In this document: positions 8,824-18,580 of the stretch, one piece after another
How positions within the stretch are numbered: the first letter of the stretch is position 1
How the letters are laid out: every line of letters starts with the position of its first letter
Source: Acinetobacter lactucae
GTDB taxonomy: Bacteria > Pseudomonadota > Gammaproteobacteria > Pseudomonadales > Moraxellaceae
NCBI RefSeq assembly: GCF_001605885.1
Contig: NZ_LRPE01000010.1
Span: 115,560-179,559 of the forward strand
Direction: 5' to 3'
DNA: 64,000 nucleotides
The notes under the pieces: generated by a model
The model's input: only the letters and a program-made list of their open reading frames with translations
What the model was told of the DNA's origin: nothing
The model's database searches: none
Translations under genes and position numbers: made by a program

Positions 8824-10617
8824 ATGTCACTTACGTCCAATTTGCGGCAGTTTCAATCTGCTGCTCGTCTGGAGCAAATTTTAGGCTCCGTACATGATAC
8901 TAATAACGATTTTTCTTGGTCCGCTGCCATCGAGCGTGATGAGAAGGAGCAATATCCTCAGCGTGCTGTTGATTTTCTGAATGCTGTGGGGATGAACCGC
9001 TTCTATGTACCTTCAGAGCTCGGAGGTCGCATGGAAATTGGGGAAGAGTTGCTGTATCTGCATCGTGTGTTGGCACGACGTGATCTAACAATCAATTCGA
9101 CCTATAGCACGAATGCATGGTCTGTAATCGTATGGATCGGTGGTAATGCTAATCAATGCCAAAACATTGCTAGTCGAATTTTAAGTGGTGCCGCACCAGC
9201 GCTGGCTTATAGTGAGAAAGCGCATGGTGCCGATCTGTTATCTAGTGAAGTGACTGCACAAGCTACCGAGAGCAAGTATGTTTTAAATGGTGAAAAATGG
9301 TCAATTAATCGCGCCACTTTAGGAGACTCTTTAAGTCTGATCGCTAAAACATCGAATGATCGTGGACCACGTAGTTTGAGCGCATTCTGGCTTGATAAGC
9401 GTCATATGGCTTCTAAAGGAACATATAGTCTGAACCGCCTGCCAACAGTGGGCATGCGTGGTTTAGATATTAGTGGTATTGGCTTTAACAACGCTGAAAT
9501 TCACAAAGATGCTTTGATCGGTGAAGAAGGCCAAGGGTTGGAACTTGGACTCAAAACCCTACAGGTAACGCGTGCATATTGTAGTAGTTTTTCGCTGGGA
9601 GCCGGCGATACGATGCTACGTATTGCGACCGAGTTCGCGATCGAACGCGAGTTATATAACAAAAAAGTAATTAGCATTCCACTGGTGCGTGAGCAACTCG
9701 CTACAGCATATGCCTATTTGTTAGCGGCTGAAGTGTTATCACTCGTTGGTGCACGTGGATTACACGTTTGTATTAATCAGTTCAGTACATGGTCACCAAT
9801 CGTCAAAGTACTGGTGCCTGAATATGTAGAGTCACTTGCCAAGATCACGTCTTCAGTACTTGGGTCACGTTTCTTCTTAAGAAATGCTTATGCTGATGGA
9901 ATGTATCAGAAAGCATTCAGAGACCATCTGATTGTTAGTGTTTTTGACGGTAGTAGCACCGTCTGTCTAGACAGTCTGAGTTTTCAGCTCAAATCTGCCA
10001 ATAAAGGTCGTAGCAAAAAAGCTGACCATCTTAACCAAGCCGAAGCTAAAGCACGCTATCGCCAGTTGTATGACTTACAAGTGGAGACAGACGCTATTGA
10101 TTTCCGTGAACTTGAGATTTTCAACCGTGATGGTGACTTAGTGATGGAGTCGCTGGGGACGATCATCGAGATGCTCAATGATTCCGAGGCCACCGTGGGG
10201 TTGTCTGCTGAAACGCTATCCACACTACGTGAGCGTGTAGACCAGCTTATGGTTGAACAGCGTACATTAGATCAAAAAATTCAGGATTACTTTTCAAATT
10301 CTGAGCAAAGCAAAGAGTTTGAAACGTTGCGTTTTAGTCTCGCCCGAGGCTACGCCGAGCTGTTTGCCCGCATTGCTGTGCTGGGTTTCTGGGTCTTTAA
10401 CCGCCCTAGTCTAAGACCTGCTTTACAGGATGGATCATGGCTGATCATTTTCCTAAATACTGCTGAAGGGCAGACATCTCCTCCTATCACGTCATTACGT
10501 GAAAACACATTGGTAGATTTACTAGACCGAATTTCAACCAACCATATGTTATCTGTCATCGATTTTGCATTGGCACCACGTGATGCCAAACCGGTTAAAA
10601 AGGAGATTACCCCATGA
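8824..10617 (+). CDS. Acyl-CoA dehydrogenase homologue of the lipopeptide cluster
   Basis: The 597-residue protein has the three-part acyl-CoA dehydrogenase fold in about residues 1-400: an N-terminal helical domain, a beta domain around LNGEKWSINRAT, and a helical domain. About 190 further residues are helical and of no clear family. At the place where most members have the catalytic Glu (YEGT), it has VFDGSST, with Asp375. In lipopeptide pathways such enzymes oxidise the acyl chain on its carrier protein; I infer that an unsaturated acyl-ACP is made here. It lies 32 bases after the acyl-AMP ligase and overlaps the carrier-protein gene by 4 bases. It is the A1S_0113 homologue, a gene family reported to matter for surface motility. 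Confidence 0.85.
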   Translation: MSLTSNLRQFQSAARLEQILGSVHDTNNDFSWSAAIERDEKEQYPQRAVDFLNAVGMNRFYVPSELGGRMEIGEELLYLHRVLARRDLTINSTYSTNAWSVIVWIGGNANQCQNIASRILSGAAPALAYSEKAHGADLLSSEVTAQATESKYVLNGEKWSINRATLGDSLSLIAKTSNDRGPRSLSAFWLDKRHMASKGTYSLNRLPTVGMRGLDISGIGFNNAEIHKDALIGEEGQGLELGLKTLQVTRAYCSSFSLGAGDTMLRIATEFAIERELYNKKVISIPLVREQLATAYAYLLAAEVLSLVGARGLHVCINQFSTWSPIVKVLVPEYVESLAKITSSVLGSRFFLRNAYADGMYQKAFRDHLIVSVFDGSSTVCLDSLSFQLKSANKGRSKKADHLNQAEAKARYRQLYDLQVETDAIDFRELEIFNRDGDLVMESLGTIIEMLNDSEATVGLSAETLSTLRERVDQLMVEQRTLDQKIQDYFSNSEQSKEFETLRFSLARGYAELFARIAVLGFWVFNRPSLRPALQDGSWLIIFLNTAEGQTSPPITSLRENTLVDLLDRISTNHMLSVIDFALAPRDAKPVKKEITP

Positions 10618-10874
10618 ATAAAGATAAGGCTTACTGGAGCGCAACTATTCGTACGTTAGTGGCCAAAGAAATGCGTGTAGAGCCTGAGACGATTGATCTA
10701 GAGCAAAAATTTACCAGTTATGGTCTTGATTCGATCGTTGCTTTGTCTGTGTCTGGGGACTTAGAAGATCTGACAAAACTGGAACTTGAGCCGACACTGC
10801 TATGGGATTATCCAACAATCAATGCGTTGGCTGAATATCTGGTTTCTGAGTTGCAACAGGGAGTTGCTTCATGA
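10614..10874 (+). CDS. Acyl carrier protein of the lipopeptide cluster
   Basis: This is an 86-residue free-standing carrier protein. The phosphopantetheine attachment site is Ser40 in YGLDSIVAL. It overlaps the dehydrogenase gene before it and the peptide synthetase after it by 4 bases each (ATGA), so translation is probably coupled. It should be charged with 4'-phosphopantetheine by the transferase at the end of the operon and loaded with a fatty acid by the acyl-AMP ligase. It then presents the chain to the dehydrogenase and to the condensation domain. It is the A1S_0114 homologue, linked in published work to biofilm formation. Confidence 0.92.
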   Translation: MNKDKAYWSATIRTLVAKEMRVEPETIDLEQKFTSYGLDSIVALSVSGDLEDLTKLELEPTLLWDYPTINALAEYLVSELQQGVAS

Positions 10875-13800
10875 ATAACATAGCAAGCCTAGAACCAAAA
10901 ATTCTGTCGCGTCATGCGATTTCTGCAGAACAGCTTGGTATTTGGTATATCCAGCGTCTTGAGCCAACTTGCAGTGCCTACAATATGGTGGTGGCTTTTG
11001 ATGTGAAGGTCAACCAGCCATTAGGCAACAAGCCGATGGAGATTTTGGAAGCAGTGTTACATGATTATCCGTTACTACGTGTAAGCATGCCTGCCAATGA
11101 TCAGGGCATCGAGCAAATCATCTGGGATCGTGTATATCCTAATATCATTCTCTCTGATGCTCGTCATGTTGAAGCTTCTGATTTGACGAAATTAGTCGAA
11201 CAGGATACCAAGCAACCATTTGACCTAACTCAGCCACCGTTGTGGCGTATTCATTGTTATGAGCGCGGTCAGAATCACTATGTGATTGCAGTTGTGATTC
11301 ATCATGCCTTAATGGATTTCTGGTCGATTGGTCTGTTGCTGCGCGATGTCTGCAAGCGTTTTGGACTGGTAACAGACTCAAATGTAGTGAACGGAATCGA
11401 GTTCGCTCAATATGCAGATAAGCAGAAGAGCAACGTGATCGGTGATGCTGATGAAAGCTTACTGTTTTGGAAAAATGCGTTAAAGCATGCTCCACATGTG
11501 CATAGCATTCCACTTGATTATCCACGTCCAGCTGTGCAACAACATAAGGGTAGCTCGGTAATTTTCCGTGTACCTGAGTCAGTATCGTCTGGTCTTGTAA
11601 ACTTGGCGAAAGATTATGAAATTACCTTGTTCGGACTTGTACTATCTGGTTTTTATATTCTGCTGAACAAATTATCGAATGAAAATAATCTGGTCGTTGC
11701 CACAGCAGTAGCAGGTCGACTTGAACGCTCTTTGCGCAATGCACTAGGACAGTTTGTCAATACAATTGCTCTGAACATAGACATCGATGCTGATCAGACT
11801 TTACATCAATTTACCCAGCAGGTGCAGGAACAATTAAAACAAAGTCTTAAACATCAAAAAGTTGCTTTTTCCAGAGTGGTTGAAGCTGTTTCACCAAAGC
11901 GTGATGGCAGTATTAATCCATTGGCTCAAGTTGGAATGTTCTGGGAACGTCTCGGTGGTTTGGATGAGTTTAAAGAATTACTCTTACCAATCCAGAATCC
12001 AGCTACTTTAGCTGGTCAAGACCTTACGCTAGCAGGCTTTCCGGTTCGCCAACAAGAAGGCCAACTAGATATTATGCTAGAAATGGGTGGTGAATATCAG
12101 GGTGAATTGGTTGGTGTACTGAAATACAACTCTGAAATATTTTCTGCGGAGTCTGCCGAGAATATGGTGCAACTACTGCAAGTTGTACTATCGGAAATGG
12201 GGGCTCATCCTGAACGTAAGATTGTTGAGTTAGATATCGCACCTGATTATGCGAATGGTATTCAGCTAGGCTATCTACGTGGTCAGGTGACTGACTATCC
12301 TCGACATGATCTACTGGGAATGATTCTAAAGCAGATCGATGAGCGTGGTGATAACCATGCTATGACCTCTAGAGACCATGCAGTCAGCTATCATGAGTTA
12401 GGCCAGCATATCGCTGGGATTGCTGAATATTTACGTGCACATGGTATTACCAAGGGGGATCGTGTAGGTCTGATGGTAGACCGCACTGTGCTATTGCCCG
12501 CGGCAGTCCTCGGAATCTGGGCGGCAGGAGCAGCATATGTACCGTTGGATCCTAGTTTCCCAAGAGAACGTCTGCATAACATCGTAGAAGATGCTGAACC
12601 TAAAGTCATCTTGACCCAAACTGACTTGATGGATGCTCTTACAGTCTCTGTACCACGTCTAGATATCAATCAAGCTGGTGTTGTGCCCTTTGAGCAAGTA
12701 CGTGAGACGCTTGCCTTTGGTGATACCGCTTATGTGATGTACACCTCGGGCTCGACAGGTAAGCCTAAAGGCGTGCGTATTGGGCATCCTTCAATAGCTA
12801 ATTTCTTGTTGTCTGTGAACGATAGGCTGCAAGCAACTGCTGATATGCAGTTATTAGCCATCACTACTTATGCATTTGATATTTCGGTTGTTGAACTATT
12901 GATTCCGCTGATGTACGGCGGTGTGGTGCATGTGTGCCCACGTGAGATATCTCTAGATGGTAACCTGCTGGTTGAGTATATGCAGGCGAAGTCAATCAAT
13001 GTTATGCAGGCAACGCCGTCCTCTTGGAAAATGCTCTTGGACAGTGAGTGGAAAGGTATCCCACATCTAACTGCACTTAGCGGAGGCGAAGCGCTAGATC
13101 CTGTACTCGCAGAAAAACTGCTGGGCAAAGTCAGCTGTCTTTGGAATGTCTATGGTCCGACCGAGACGACTGTGTGGTCCAGTGCAGCCCACATCACCGA
13201 TGCCAAATATATTGATTTAGGCGAACCAATGGCGAACACCCAGCTTTATGTTCTTGATGAACAGCAGCGATTGGTTCCACGAGGCGTTATGGGGGAGCTG
13301 TGGATTGGAGGCGATGGTCTTGCAGTCGATTACTGGCATCGACCTGAGTTGACAGATGCACAATTTAGAACTTTACCATCCCTACCAAATGCTGGTCGAC
13401 TCTATCGCACTGGAGATAAAGTCTGTCTGCGAATGGATGGACGTTTGACTCATCACGGACGTCTGGATTTTCAGGTCAAAATCCGTGGATTCCGTATTGA
13501 GCTAGGCGAAATTGAGAATGTCCTCAAACAGATCGATGGTATTACAGATGCCGTAGTCTTGGTTAAGACCACAGCCGACAACGATCAGAAGCTGGTGGCT
13601 TATGTGACTGGACATGACATTGAAATGGCTGGTTTAAAAAAGACTCTGCAAATCCATCTTCCGGCTTATATGGTGCCAAGTACGTTTATCCGATTGGATG
13701 AGTTTCCAATGACGGCTAACAATAAGTTAGATCGTAAAGCATTCCCTGAGCCAGTGTTTGAGCAGAGCAACGATTATGTTGCTCCACGCGATTCGATTGA

Positions 13801-14830
13801 AATCGAGTTATGTACTACCTTTGAGCAGATTTTGTCAGTCAAGCGAGTTGGTATACATGATGATTTCTTTGAATTAGGTGGGCATTCATTACTGGCTGTG
13901 AAACTTGTCAATCATCTCAAGAAGGTATTTGGTACCGAATTATCAGTTGCTTTACTTGCACAGTACTCAACTGTTGAGAGTTTGGGGGAGATCATCCGTG
14001 AAAATAAAGAAATCAAACCTTCAATCGTAATCGAACTGCGCCGCGGAACTTATGAACAGCCGCTATGGCTCTTCCATCCGATTGGTGGCAGTACCTTCTG
14101 TTATATGGAGCTCTCGCGTCATCTCAACCCGAACCGTACTTTACGTGCTATTCAGTCTCCAGGTCTGATTGAAGCAGATGCTGCGGAAGTAGCGATCGAA
14201 GAAATGGCGACGCTGTATATTGCTGAAATGCAAAAAATGCAGCCTCAAGGACCTTATTTCCTCGGTGGTTGGTGTTTTGGCGGTGCGATTGCATACGAGA
14301 TCAGTCGTCAGTTGCGTCAAATGGGGCAGCAGGTCACAGGGATTGTCATGATCGATACACGTGCTCCAATTCCAGAGAATGTGCCTGAAGATGCTGATGA
14401 TGCCATGCTTTTGTCTTGGTTTGCTCGTGATTTGGCTGTGCCTTATGGCAAAAAGCTGACGATATCAGCGCAATACTTGCGTGAATTGAGCCCAGATCAC
14501 ATGTTTGATCATGTGCTTAAAGAAGCTAAGGCCATCAATGTCATACCTCTCGATGCTAACCCATCAGATTTCCGACTTTACTTTGATACCTATTTAGCGA
14601 ATGGCGTCGCACTTCAGACCTATTTCCCCGAGCCTGAAGATTTTCCGATCCTCTTGGTTAAAGCCAAAGATGAGTCTGAAGATTTTGGGGAAAGTCTCGG
14701 CTGGGATCATTTGATCAAAGATACGCTTACACAAGTGGATCTACCTGGTGACCATTCATCGATTATGTTCGCTGAGAATGTTGCGGCTGTGGCCAAGACA
14801 ATTGATCAGATGTATCCAATTCCTGCATAA
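10871..14830 (+). CDS. Single-module non-ribosomal peptide synthetase, C-A-T-TE
   Basis: The 1319-residue enzyme has four domains. The condensation domain (about 10-440) has HHALMDFWS with His145 and Asp149. The adenylation domain (about 475-950) has YTSGSTGKPKG, YRTGD and the NNKLDR Lys. The carrier domain has Ser1006 in LGGHSL. The thioesterase (about 1040-1319) has its nucleophile in GWCFGG (Cys1135) and His1295 in GDH. By hand alignment to the GrsA pocket the specificity residues read D-I-V-Q-L-G-V-V-W-K, close to glycine codes of the DILQLGLIWK type. A starter C domain would join the acyl-ACP chain to one amino acid. The product is therefore predicted to be an N-acyl amino acid or a cyclised derivative. 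It is the A1S_0115 homologue. Confidence 0.92.
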   Translation: MNNIASLEPKILSRHAISAEQLGIWYIQRLEPTCSAYNMVVAFDVKVNQPLGNKPMEILEAVLHDYPLLRVSMPANDQGIEQIIWDRVYPNIILSDARHVEASDLTKLVEQDTKQPFDLTQPPLWRIHCYERGQNHYVIAVVIHHALMDFWSIGLLLRDVCKRFGLVTDSNVVNGIEFAQYADKQKSNVIGDADESLLFWKNALKHAPHVHSIPLDYPRPAVQQHKGSSVIFRVPESVSSGLVNLAKDYEITLFGLVLSGFYILLNKLSNENNLVVATAVAGRLERSLRNALGQFVNTIALNIDIDADQTLHQFTQQVQEQLKQSLKHQKVAFSRVVEAVSPKRDGSINPLAQVGMFWERLGGLDEFKELLLPIQNPATLAGQDLTLAGFPVRQQEGQLDIMLEMGGEYQGELVGVLKYNSEIFSAESAENMVQLLQVVLSEMGAHPERKIVELDIAPDYANGIQLGYLRGQVTDYPRHDLLGMILKQIDERGDNHAMTSRDHAVSYHELGQHIAGIAEYLRAHGITKGDRVGLMVDRTVLLPAAVLGIWAAGAAYVPLDPSFPRERLHNIVEDAEPKVILTQTDLMDALTVSVPRLDINQAGVVPFEQVRETLAFGDTAYVMYTSGSTGKPKGVRIGHPSIANFLLSVNDRLQATADMQLLAITTYAFDISVVELLIPLMYGGVVHVCPREISLDGNLLVEYMQAKSINVMQATPSSWKMLLDSEWKGIPHLTALSGGEALDPVLAEKLLGKVSCLWNVYGPTETTVWSSAAHITDAKYIDLGEPMANTQLYVLDEQQRLVPRGVMGELWIGGDGLAVDYWHRPELTDAQFRTLPSLPNAGRLYRTGDKVCLRMDGRLTHHGRLDFQVKIRGFRIELGEIENVLKQIDGITDAVVLVKTTADNDQKLVAYVTGHDIEMAGLKKTLQIHLPAYMVPSTFIRLDEFPMTANNKLDRKAFPEPVFEQSNDYVAPRDSIEIELCTTFEQILSVKRVGIHDDFFELGGHSLLAVKLVNHLKKVFGTELSVALLAQYSTVESLGEIIRENKEIKPSIVIELRRGTYEQPLWLFHPIGGSTFCYMELSRHLNPNRTLRAIQSPGLIEADAAEVAIEEMATLYIAEMQKMQPQGPYFLGGWCFGGAIAYEISRQLRQMGQQVTGIVMIDTRAPIPENVPEDADDAMLLSWFARDLAVPYGKKLTISAQYLRELSPDHMFDHVLKEAKAINVIPLDANPSDFRLYFDTYLANGVALQTYFPEPEDFPILLVKAKDESEDFGESLGWDHLIKDTLTQVDLPGDHSSIMFAENVAAVAKTIDQMYPIPA

Positions 14831-14854
14831 GAAATACAAGAAGGTAGAACCACT

Positions 14855-17800
14855 ATGGTGACCATAGAACATGCTTTCCTTATACCGGCCGAGATTGATA
14901 AGGTTTTTAAATATCTTGCGAATCCGGGCAATGATGCAAGCTGGCAATTGTCATGTAAGCATTCAGAGCTACTAGACACTACTCCGCGTGTGGGCAGCAA
15001 GTATGAACTCAATTTGAGCTTTGCTAGTCGAGAGTTGGCCTTTAAAGGTGAAATTACACATCTGGTACCGAACGAATTGTATGCCTTCCAAGTGTTAGAA
15101 GGACCGTTTTATTACAAAGGTACTTATCACTTCAAACCGCATCCAGAAGGTACATGGATTGAATGGTTGTTTGAGGCAGAGCCGGGCGGCTTTTTTGGTG
15201 TATTTCCTAATGCACTGCTAAAAAAAATGGTTCTTGCCCAGTTCAAGAAAGATCTTGCTAATCTTCAGGCGCTGGCTCAGAAGGGTGGAATCTATGAGGC
15301 AGTGAGTACGCAAACGCAAGAGATTGAAGAGCCATCGGTAGAGGTCAAAAAAACATCGCAGGAGATAGAAGAACCATCGCCAGAGATCAAAAAACCATTA
15401 CAGGAGATCGAAAAACCACTTCAAAAGACTCATCTGGTGATGGAGCAATATGCGCGTTGGATTCTCAGACATCGCCGTATTGTACTGACAGTGGTCATGC
15501 TCTTGACGATTGCCTTGGCATACCTTGCATCTGGCGTAAAAATTATTATTGATCCAGGCGCACTTGCACCGAATGGGCATCCTTATATCACCTCGACTAA
15601 GTTGATCGAAAAAAAATTCGGCTCCAAGTATATGGTCGTGATCGGTATTACACCGAAGCAAGGTGATATTTATCAGCCGCAAGTGTTGGAAAAAGTCAAA
15701 CGTATTACCGAAGAAGTGGACAACGCCCCCGGCGTTGTTCGGTCCACTATGATGAGTTTGGCTGCACGTCAAGCGAAAGGAATCATGGCTAATTCGGAAG
15801 GGTTCGATGCCAAGAAATTATTGCCGACCAGTTCTGTAACTCAGGATGATATCGATCAACTGAAAAAAGTGTTGGCAATGAATCCAACTTATATGAATTC
15901 GGTGGTGTCCAAAGATCAAAGAACTGCTGCGATTTTGCTTGAGCTTGAGGAAAGTCCAGAGGGCTTCCAGAAGATGATGGCTCCGATCAACAAAATTGTA
16001 GAAAGCGAACAATCTAAAGATATGACGCTCAGTGTCGGTGGTAATCCTGTCTATCTAGATAAAGCTGAAGATTATTCTAAACGTATCAATATTTTGTTCC
16101 CAATTGCCGTACTGGTGATTGGATTGTTGCACTTTGAAGCATTCCGCAGTAAGCAGGGTTTGATTCTGCCACTCGTTACAGCTTTACTTGCTGTGGCATG
16201 GGGTATGGGTATGATGGGGCTGTTCAAACAGCCGATGGATATCTTTAACTCGCCTACACCAATTCTGATTCTCGCCATTGCAGCAGGGCACGCCGTGCAG
16301 TTGCTCAAGCGTTACTATGAAGATTTTGATCGTCTGATTGCCCAAGGTATGGAGCCTAAAACTGCCAATAGCGAAGCCGTGGTGCAGTCTATGGTTCGTG
16401 TTGGTCCAGTTATGGTGCTGGCTGGCGGTATTGCGGCGGCTGGATTCTTCTCTTTGTTGACATTCAACATTCCAACTATCCGTTCATTCGGTATTTTTAC
16501 TGGAATTGGGATCATCAGCACGCTGATCATTGAGATGACTTTTATTCCGGCACTGCGCTCAATGTTGCCACCGCCTTCGGTTACGAAGGTCAAACGCAAA
16601 GGGCTGCCGATCTGGGATTGGATTCCAAATCGTATTGGTGATGCCATTTTGTCAGTTCGTCCACGAATGGTGTTAATGACTGCGATTGCGGCAATTGGTA
16701 TCTTTCTTGCGATCGGCACGAGCCGTATTGTGGTAGATAACGATAGTCGGAATTTCTTTTCTCGTGACCTACCGATGCAGCAGGATGACAGGTTCTTGAA
16801 TCAGTCACTTGGTGGCACAAATAGCCTTTATATTATGGTCGATACGAAGATTCGTGATGGTATTGAAAATCCAGAAATCCTAAAAGCGATTGATAATACT
16901 GAAAAGTTCGCGAATTCAATTCCAGAGGTTGGTAAAACCATCTCTATTGTGGACTATATCAAAAGAATGAATCAGGCAATGAATGCCGATCAGCCACAGG
17001 CATTTCAGGTTCCTGCAACCAAAGATGTTGTTGCTCAATATCTGCTGTTGTATTCAATGTCTGGTGAACCGACTGATTTTGAATCCTACATTGATACGAC
17101 TCAGCGCTATGCCAAAATCACGATTCTTATGAAAACGGGCAGCAACCACCGTATTAAAGAAATCCTTGAGTCGCTAAAAACGTATATGGCGGGTCAACTG
17201 GGTGACAAGGCTGTAGTAAGTTTTGGTGGTGATGTGACCCAGACTATTGCTTTAACTGAAACAATGGTTCACGGCAAACTCATGAACATTCTACAAATTT
17301 CATTTGCCGTATTCTTTATTTCAGCTCTGGTCTTCCGTTCGATTTCAGCGGGACTGATTGTCCTGACGCCACTTCTGTTCTCAATTCTTGCGATCTTTGG
17401 CGTGATGGGCTGGCTCGATATTCCACTTAATATTCCGAATTCCCTTATCTCAGCCATGGCCGTAGGTATTGGTGCGGATTACGCAATTTATTTCCTCTAT
17501 CGCTTGCGTGAAATCTTGCGAGAAGAAGGGGGAGATATCAAAGATGCTGTTCGTAAAACCTTAAGTACTGCGGGTAAGGCCTCTCTTTTTGTCGCGACTG
17601 CGGTCGCTGGCGGGTATGGCGTATTGTCCTTATCGCAGGGCTTCCACGTACATCAATGGCTAGCGATGTTTATTGTGATTGCGATGCTTTTCAGTGTGTT
17701 TGCAACCTTAATTATGGTACCTACAATGATTCTAATATTAAAACCTCGTTTCATCTTTTCCTCAAATAAGAAGAGCATTCCTGTTGCACAAACTGTTGTG

Positions 17801-18580
17801 ACAAGCCTTTTGTTGGGTACTGCGCTCACCTTTTCATTACCAAAAACATCTTATGCAGATGAAGTTCAAGACATTGTTAATCGTAGTGATGATACCTCTA
17901 AATTCCTGACCTCAAGTGCTAGTGCCAAATTTATTTTGACTTCTAAAAATGGTGAGCAACGTGTGCGCTTGACTAAAAATATGACCAAGCTTGCTGGAAA
18001 TACTCAGAACAATATGCGTTTGACCGAGTTCATCTCGCCTGCAGATGTACAGGGAACTACGACACTATTGATTGAGAACTCAAAAGGCAGTGATAGCATG
18101 TTTGTCTATTTGCCTGCATTGAAAAAAGTACGTCGTCTTGCATCAGCGAATAAGGGGGATGCTTTTATTGGTACGGACTTTAGTTATGGTGATGTACTTG
18201 GCTATAAGCTAAGTGACTGGAAGTACACCAAACTTGCAGATGGCAAATTTAATGGCAAAGATTGCTACATGATAGAAGCAACGCCAATCAATAATACGGT
18301 GAAGAGTGACTTTGGTTATAGCAAACGTCGCATGTGCATTCTCAAAGACAACTTTGTTACAGCAACCATCGATATATGGGACACAGCAGGCAAACCGTTA
18401 AAGCATATTGAGTTCACCGATATCCGTCCTTACGGCAAAGTGAAACCAAGATGGCAAGCCATGAAATCTATGGCGAAGAATCTGCAAACTCAGCATATGA
18501 CACAAGTGATCGTCAATGATTTTGTAGCAGAAAAAACTTTATCCGATAAGATTTTCTCACCGCAGAGTCTTGAAAAATGA
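14855..18580 (+). CDS. SRPBCC - RND exporter - outer-membrane-lipoprotein-sorting-like fusion protein
   Basis: The 1241-residue protein has three parts. Residues 1-150 look like an SRPBCC (polyketide cyclase-like) lipid-binding domain. Residues 155-191 are a Glu/Lys/Pro-rich repeat linker. About 200-970 is an MMPL/RND-type transporter with a first helix at 209-228 and two large periplasmic loops. Then comes a segment resembling a signal peptide (basic residues, TSLLLGTALTFSL, SYA before DE) and a C-terminal domain (about 1001-1241) like secreted outer-membrane lipoprotein-sorting proteins. I infer export of the acylated product from the inner membrane with the C-terminal domain as periplasmic carrier. 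It begins 24 bases after the synthetase and overlaps the DUF1302 gene by 4 bases. It is the A1S_0116 homologue. Confidence 0.85.
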   Translation: MVTIEHAFLIPAEIDKVFKYLANPGNDASWQLSCKHSELLDTTPRVGSKYELNLSFASRELAFKGEITHLVPNELYAFQVLEGPFYYKGTYHFKPHPEGTWIEWLFEAEPGGFFGVFPNALLKKMVLAQFKKDLANLQALAQKGGIYEAVSTQTQEIEEPSVEVKKTSQEIEEPSPEIKKPLQEIEKPLQKTHLVMEQYARWILRHRRIVLTVVMLLTIALAYLASGVKIIIDPGALAPNGHPYITSTKLIEKKFGSKYMVVIGITPKQGDIYQPQVLEKVKRITEEVDNAPGVVRSTMMSLAARQAKGIMANSEGFDAKKLLPTSSVTQDDIDQLKKVLAMNPTYMNSVVSKDQRTAAILLELEESPEGFQKMMAPINKIVESEQSKDMTLSVGGNPVYLDKAEDYSKRINILFPIAVLVIGLLHFEAFRSKQGLILPLVTALLAVAWGMGMMGLFKQPMDIFNSPTPILILAIAAGHAVQLLKRYYEDFDRLIAQGMEPKTANSEAVVQSMVRVGPVMVLAGGIAAAGFFSLLTFNIPTIRSFGIFTGIGIISTLIIEMTFIPALRSMLPPPSVTKVKRKGLPIWDWIPNRIGDAILSVRPRMVLMTAIAAIGIFLAIGTSRIVVDNDSRNFFSRDLPMQQDDRFLNQSLGGTNSLYIMVDTKIRDGIENPEILKAIDNTEKFANSIPEVGKTISIVDYIKRMNQAMNADQPQAFQVPATKDVVAQYLLLYSMSGEPTDFESYIDTTQRYAKITILMKTGSNHRIKEILESLKTYMAGQLGDKAVVSFGGDVTQTIALTETMVHGKLMNILQISFAVFFISALVFRSISAGLIVLTPLLFSILAIFGVMGWLDIPLNIPNSLISAMAVGIGADYAIYFLYRLREILREEGGDIKDAVRKTLSTAGKASLFVATAVAGGYGVLSLSQGFHVHQWLAMFIVIAMLFSVFATLIMVPTMILILKPRFIFSSNKKSIPVAQTVVTSLLLGTALTFSLPKTSYADEVQDIVNRSDDTSKFLTSSASAKFILTSKNGEQRVRLTKNMTKLAGNTQNNMRLTEFISPADVQGTTTLLIENSKGSDSMFVYLPALKKVRRLASANKGDAFIGTDFSYGDVLGYKLSDWKYTKLADGKFNGKDCYMIEATPINNTVKSDFGYSKRRMCILKDNFVTATIDIWDTAGKPLKHIEFTDIRPYGKVKPRWQAMKSMAKNLQTQHMTQVIVNDFVAEKTLSDKIFSPQSLEK
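15317..15427 (+). repeat. 42-bp in-frame tandem repeat in the exporter gene
   Basis: Two full 42-base units (15317-15358 and 15359-15400) and a partial third (15401-15427) encode 14-residue units of the form QEIEEPSxExKKxx. The repeats form the charged linker between the SRPBCC domain and the transporter. Copy number could vary between strains by slippage. Confidence 0.75.

Noticed and set aside
15398..16820. Several antisense open frames over 60 residues inside the exporter gene
   Set aside because: They are by-products of the long coding strand; none has a ribosome site or known domain.
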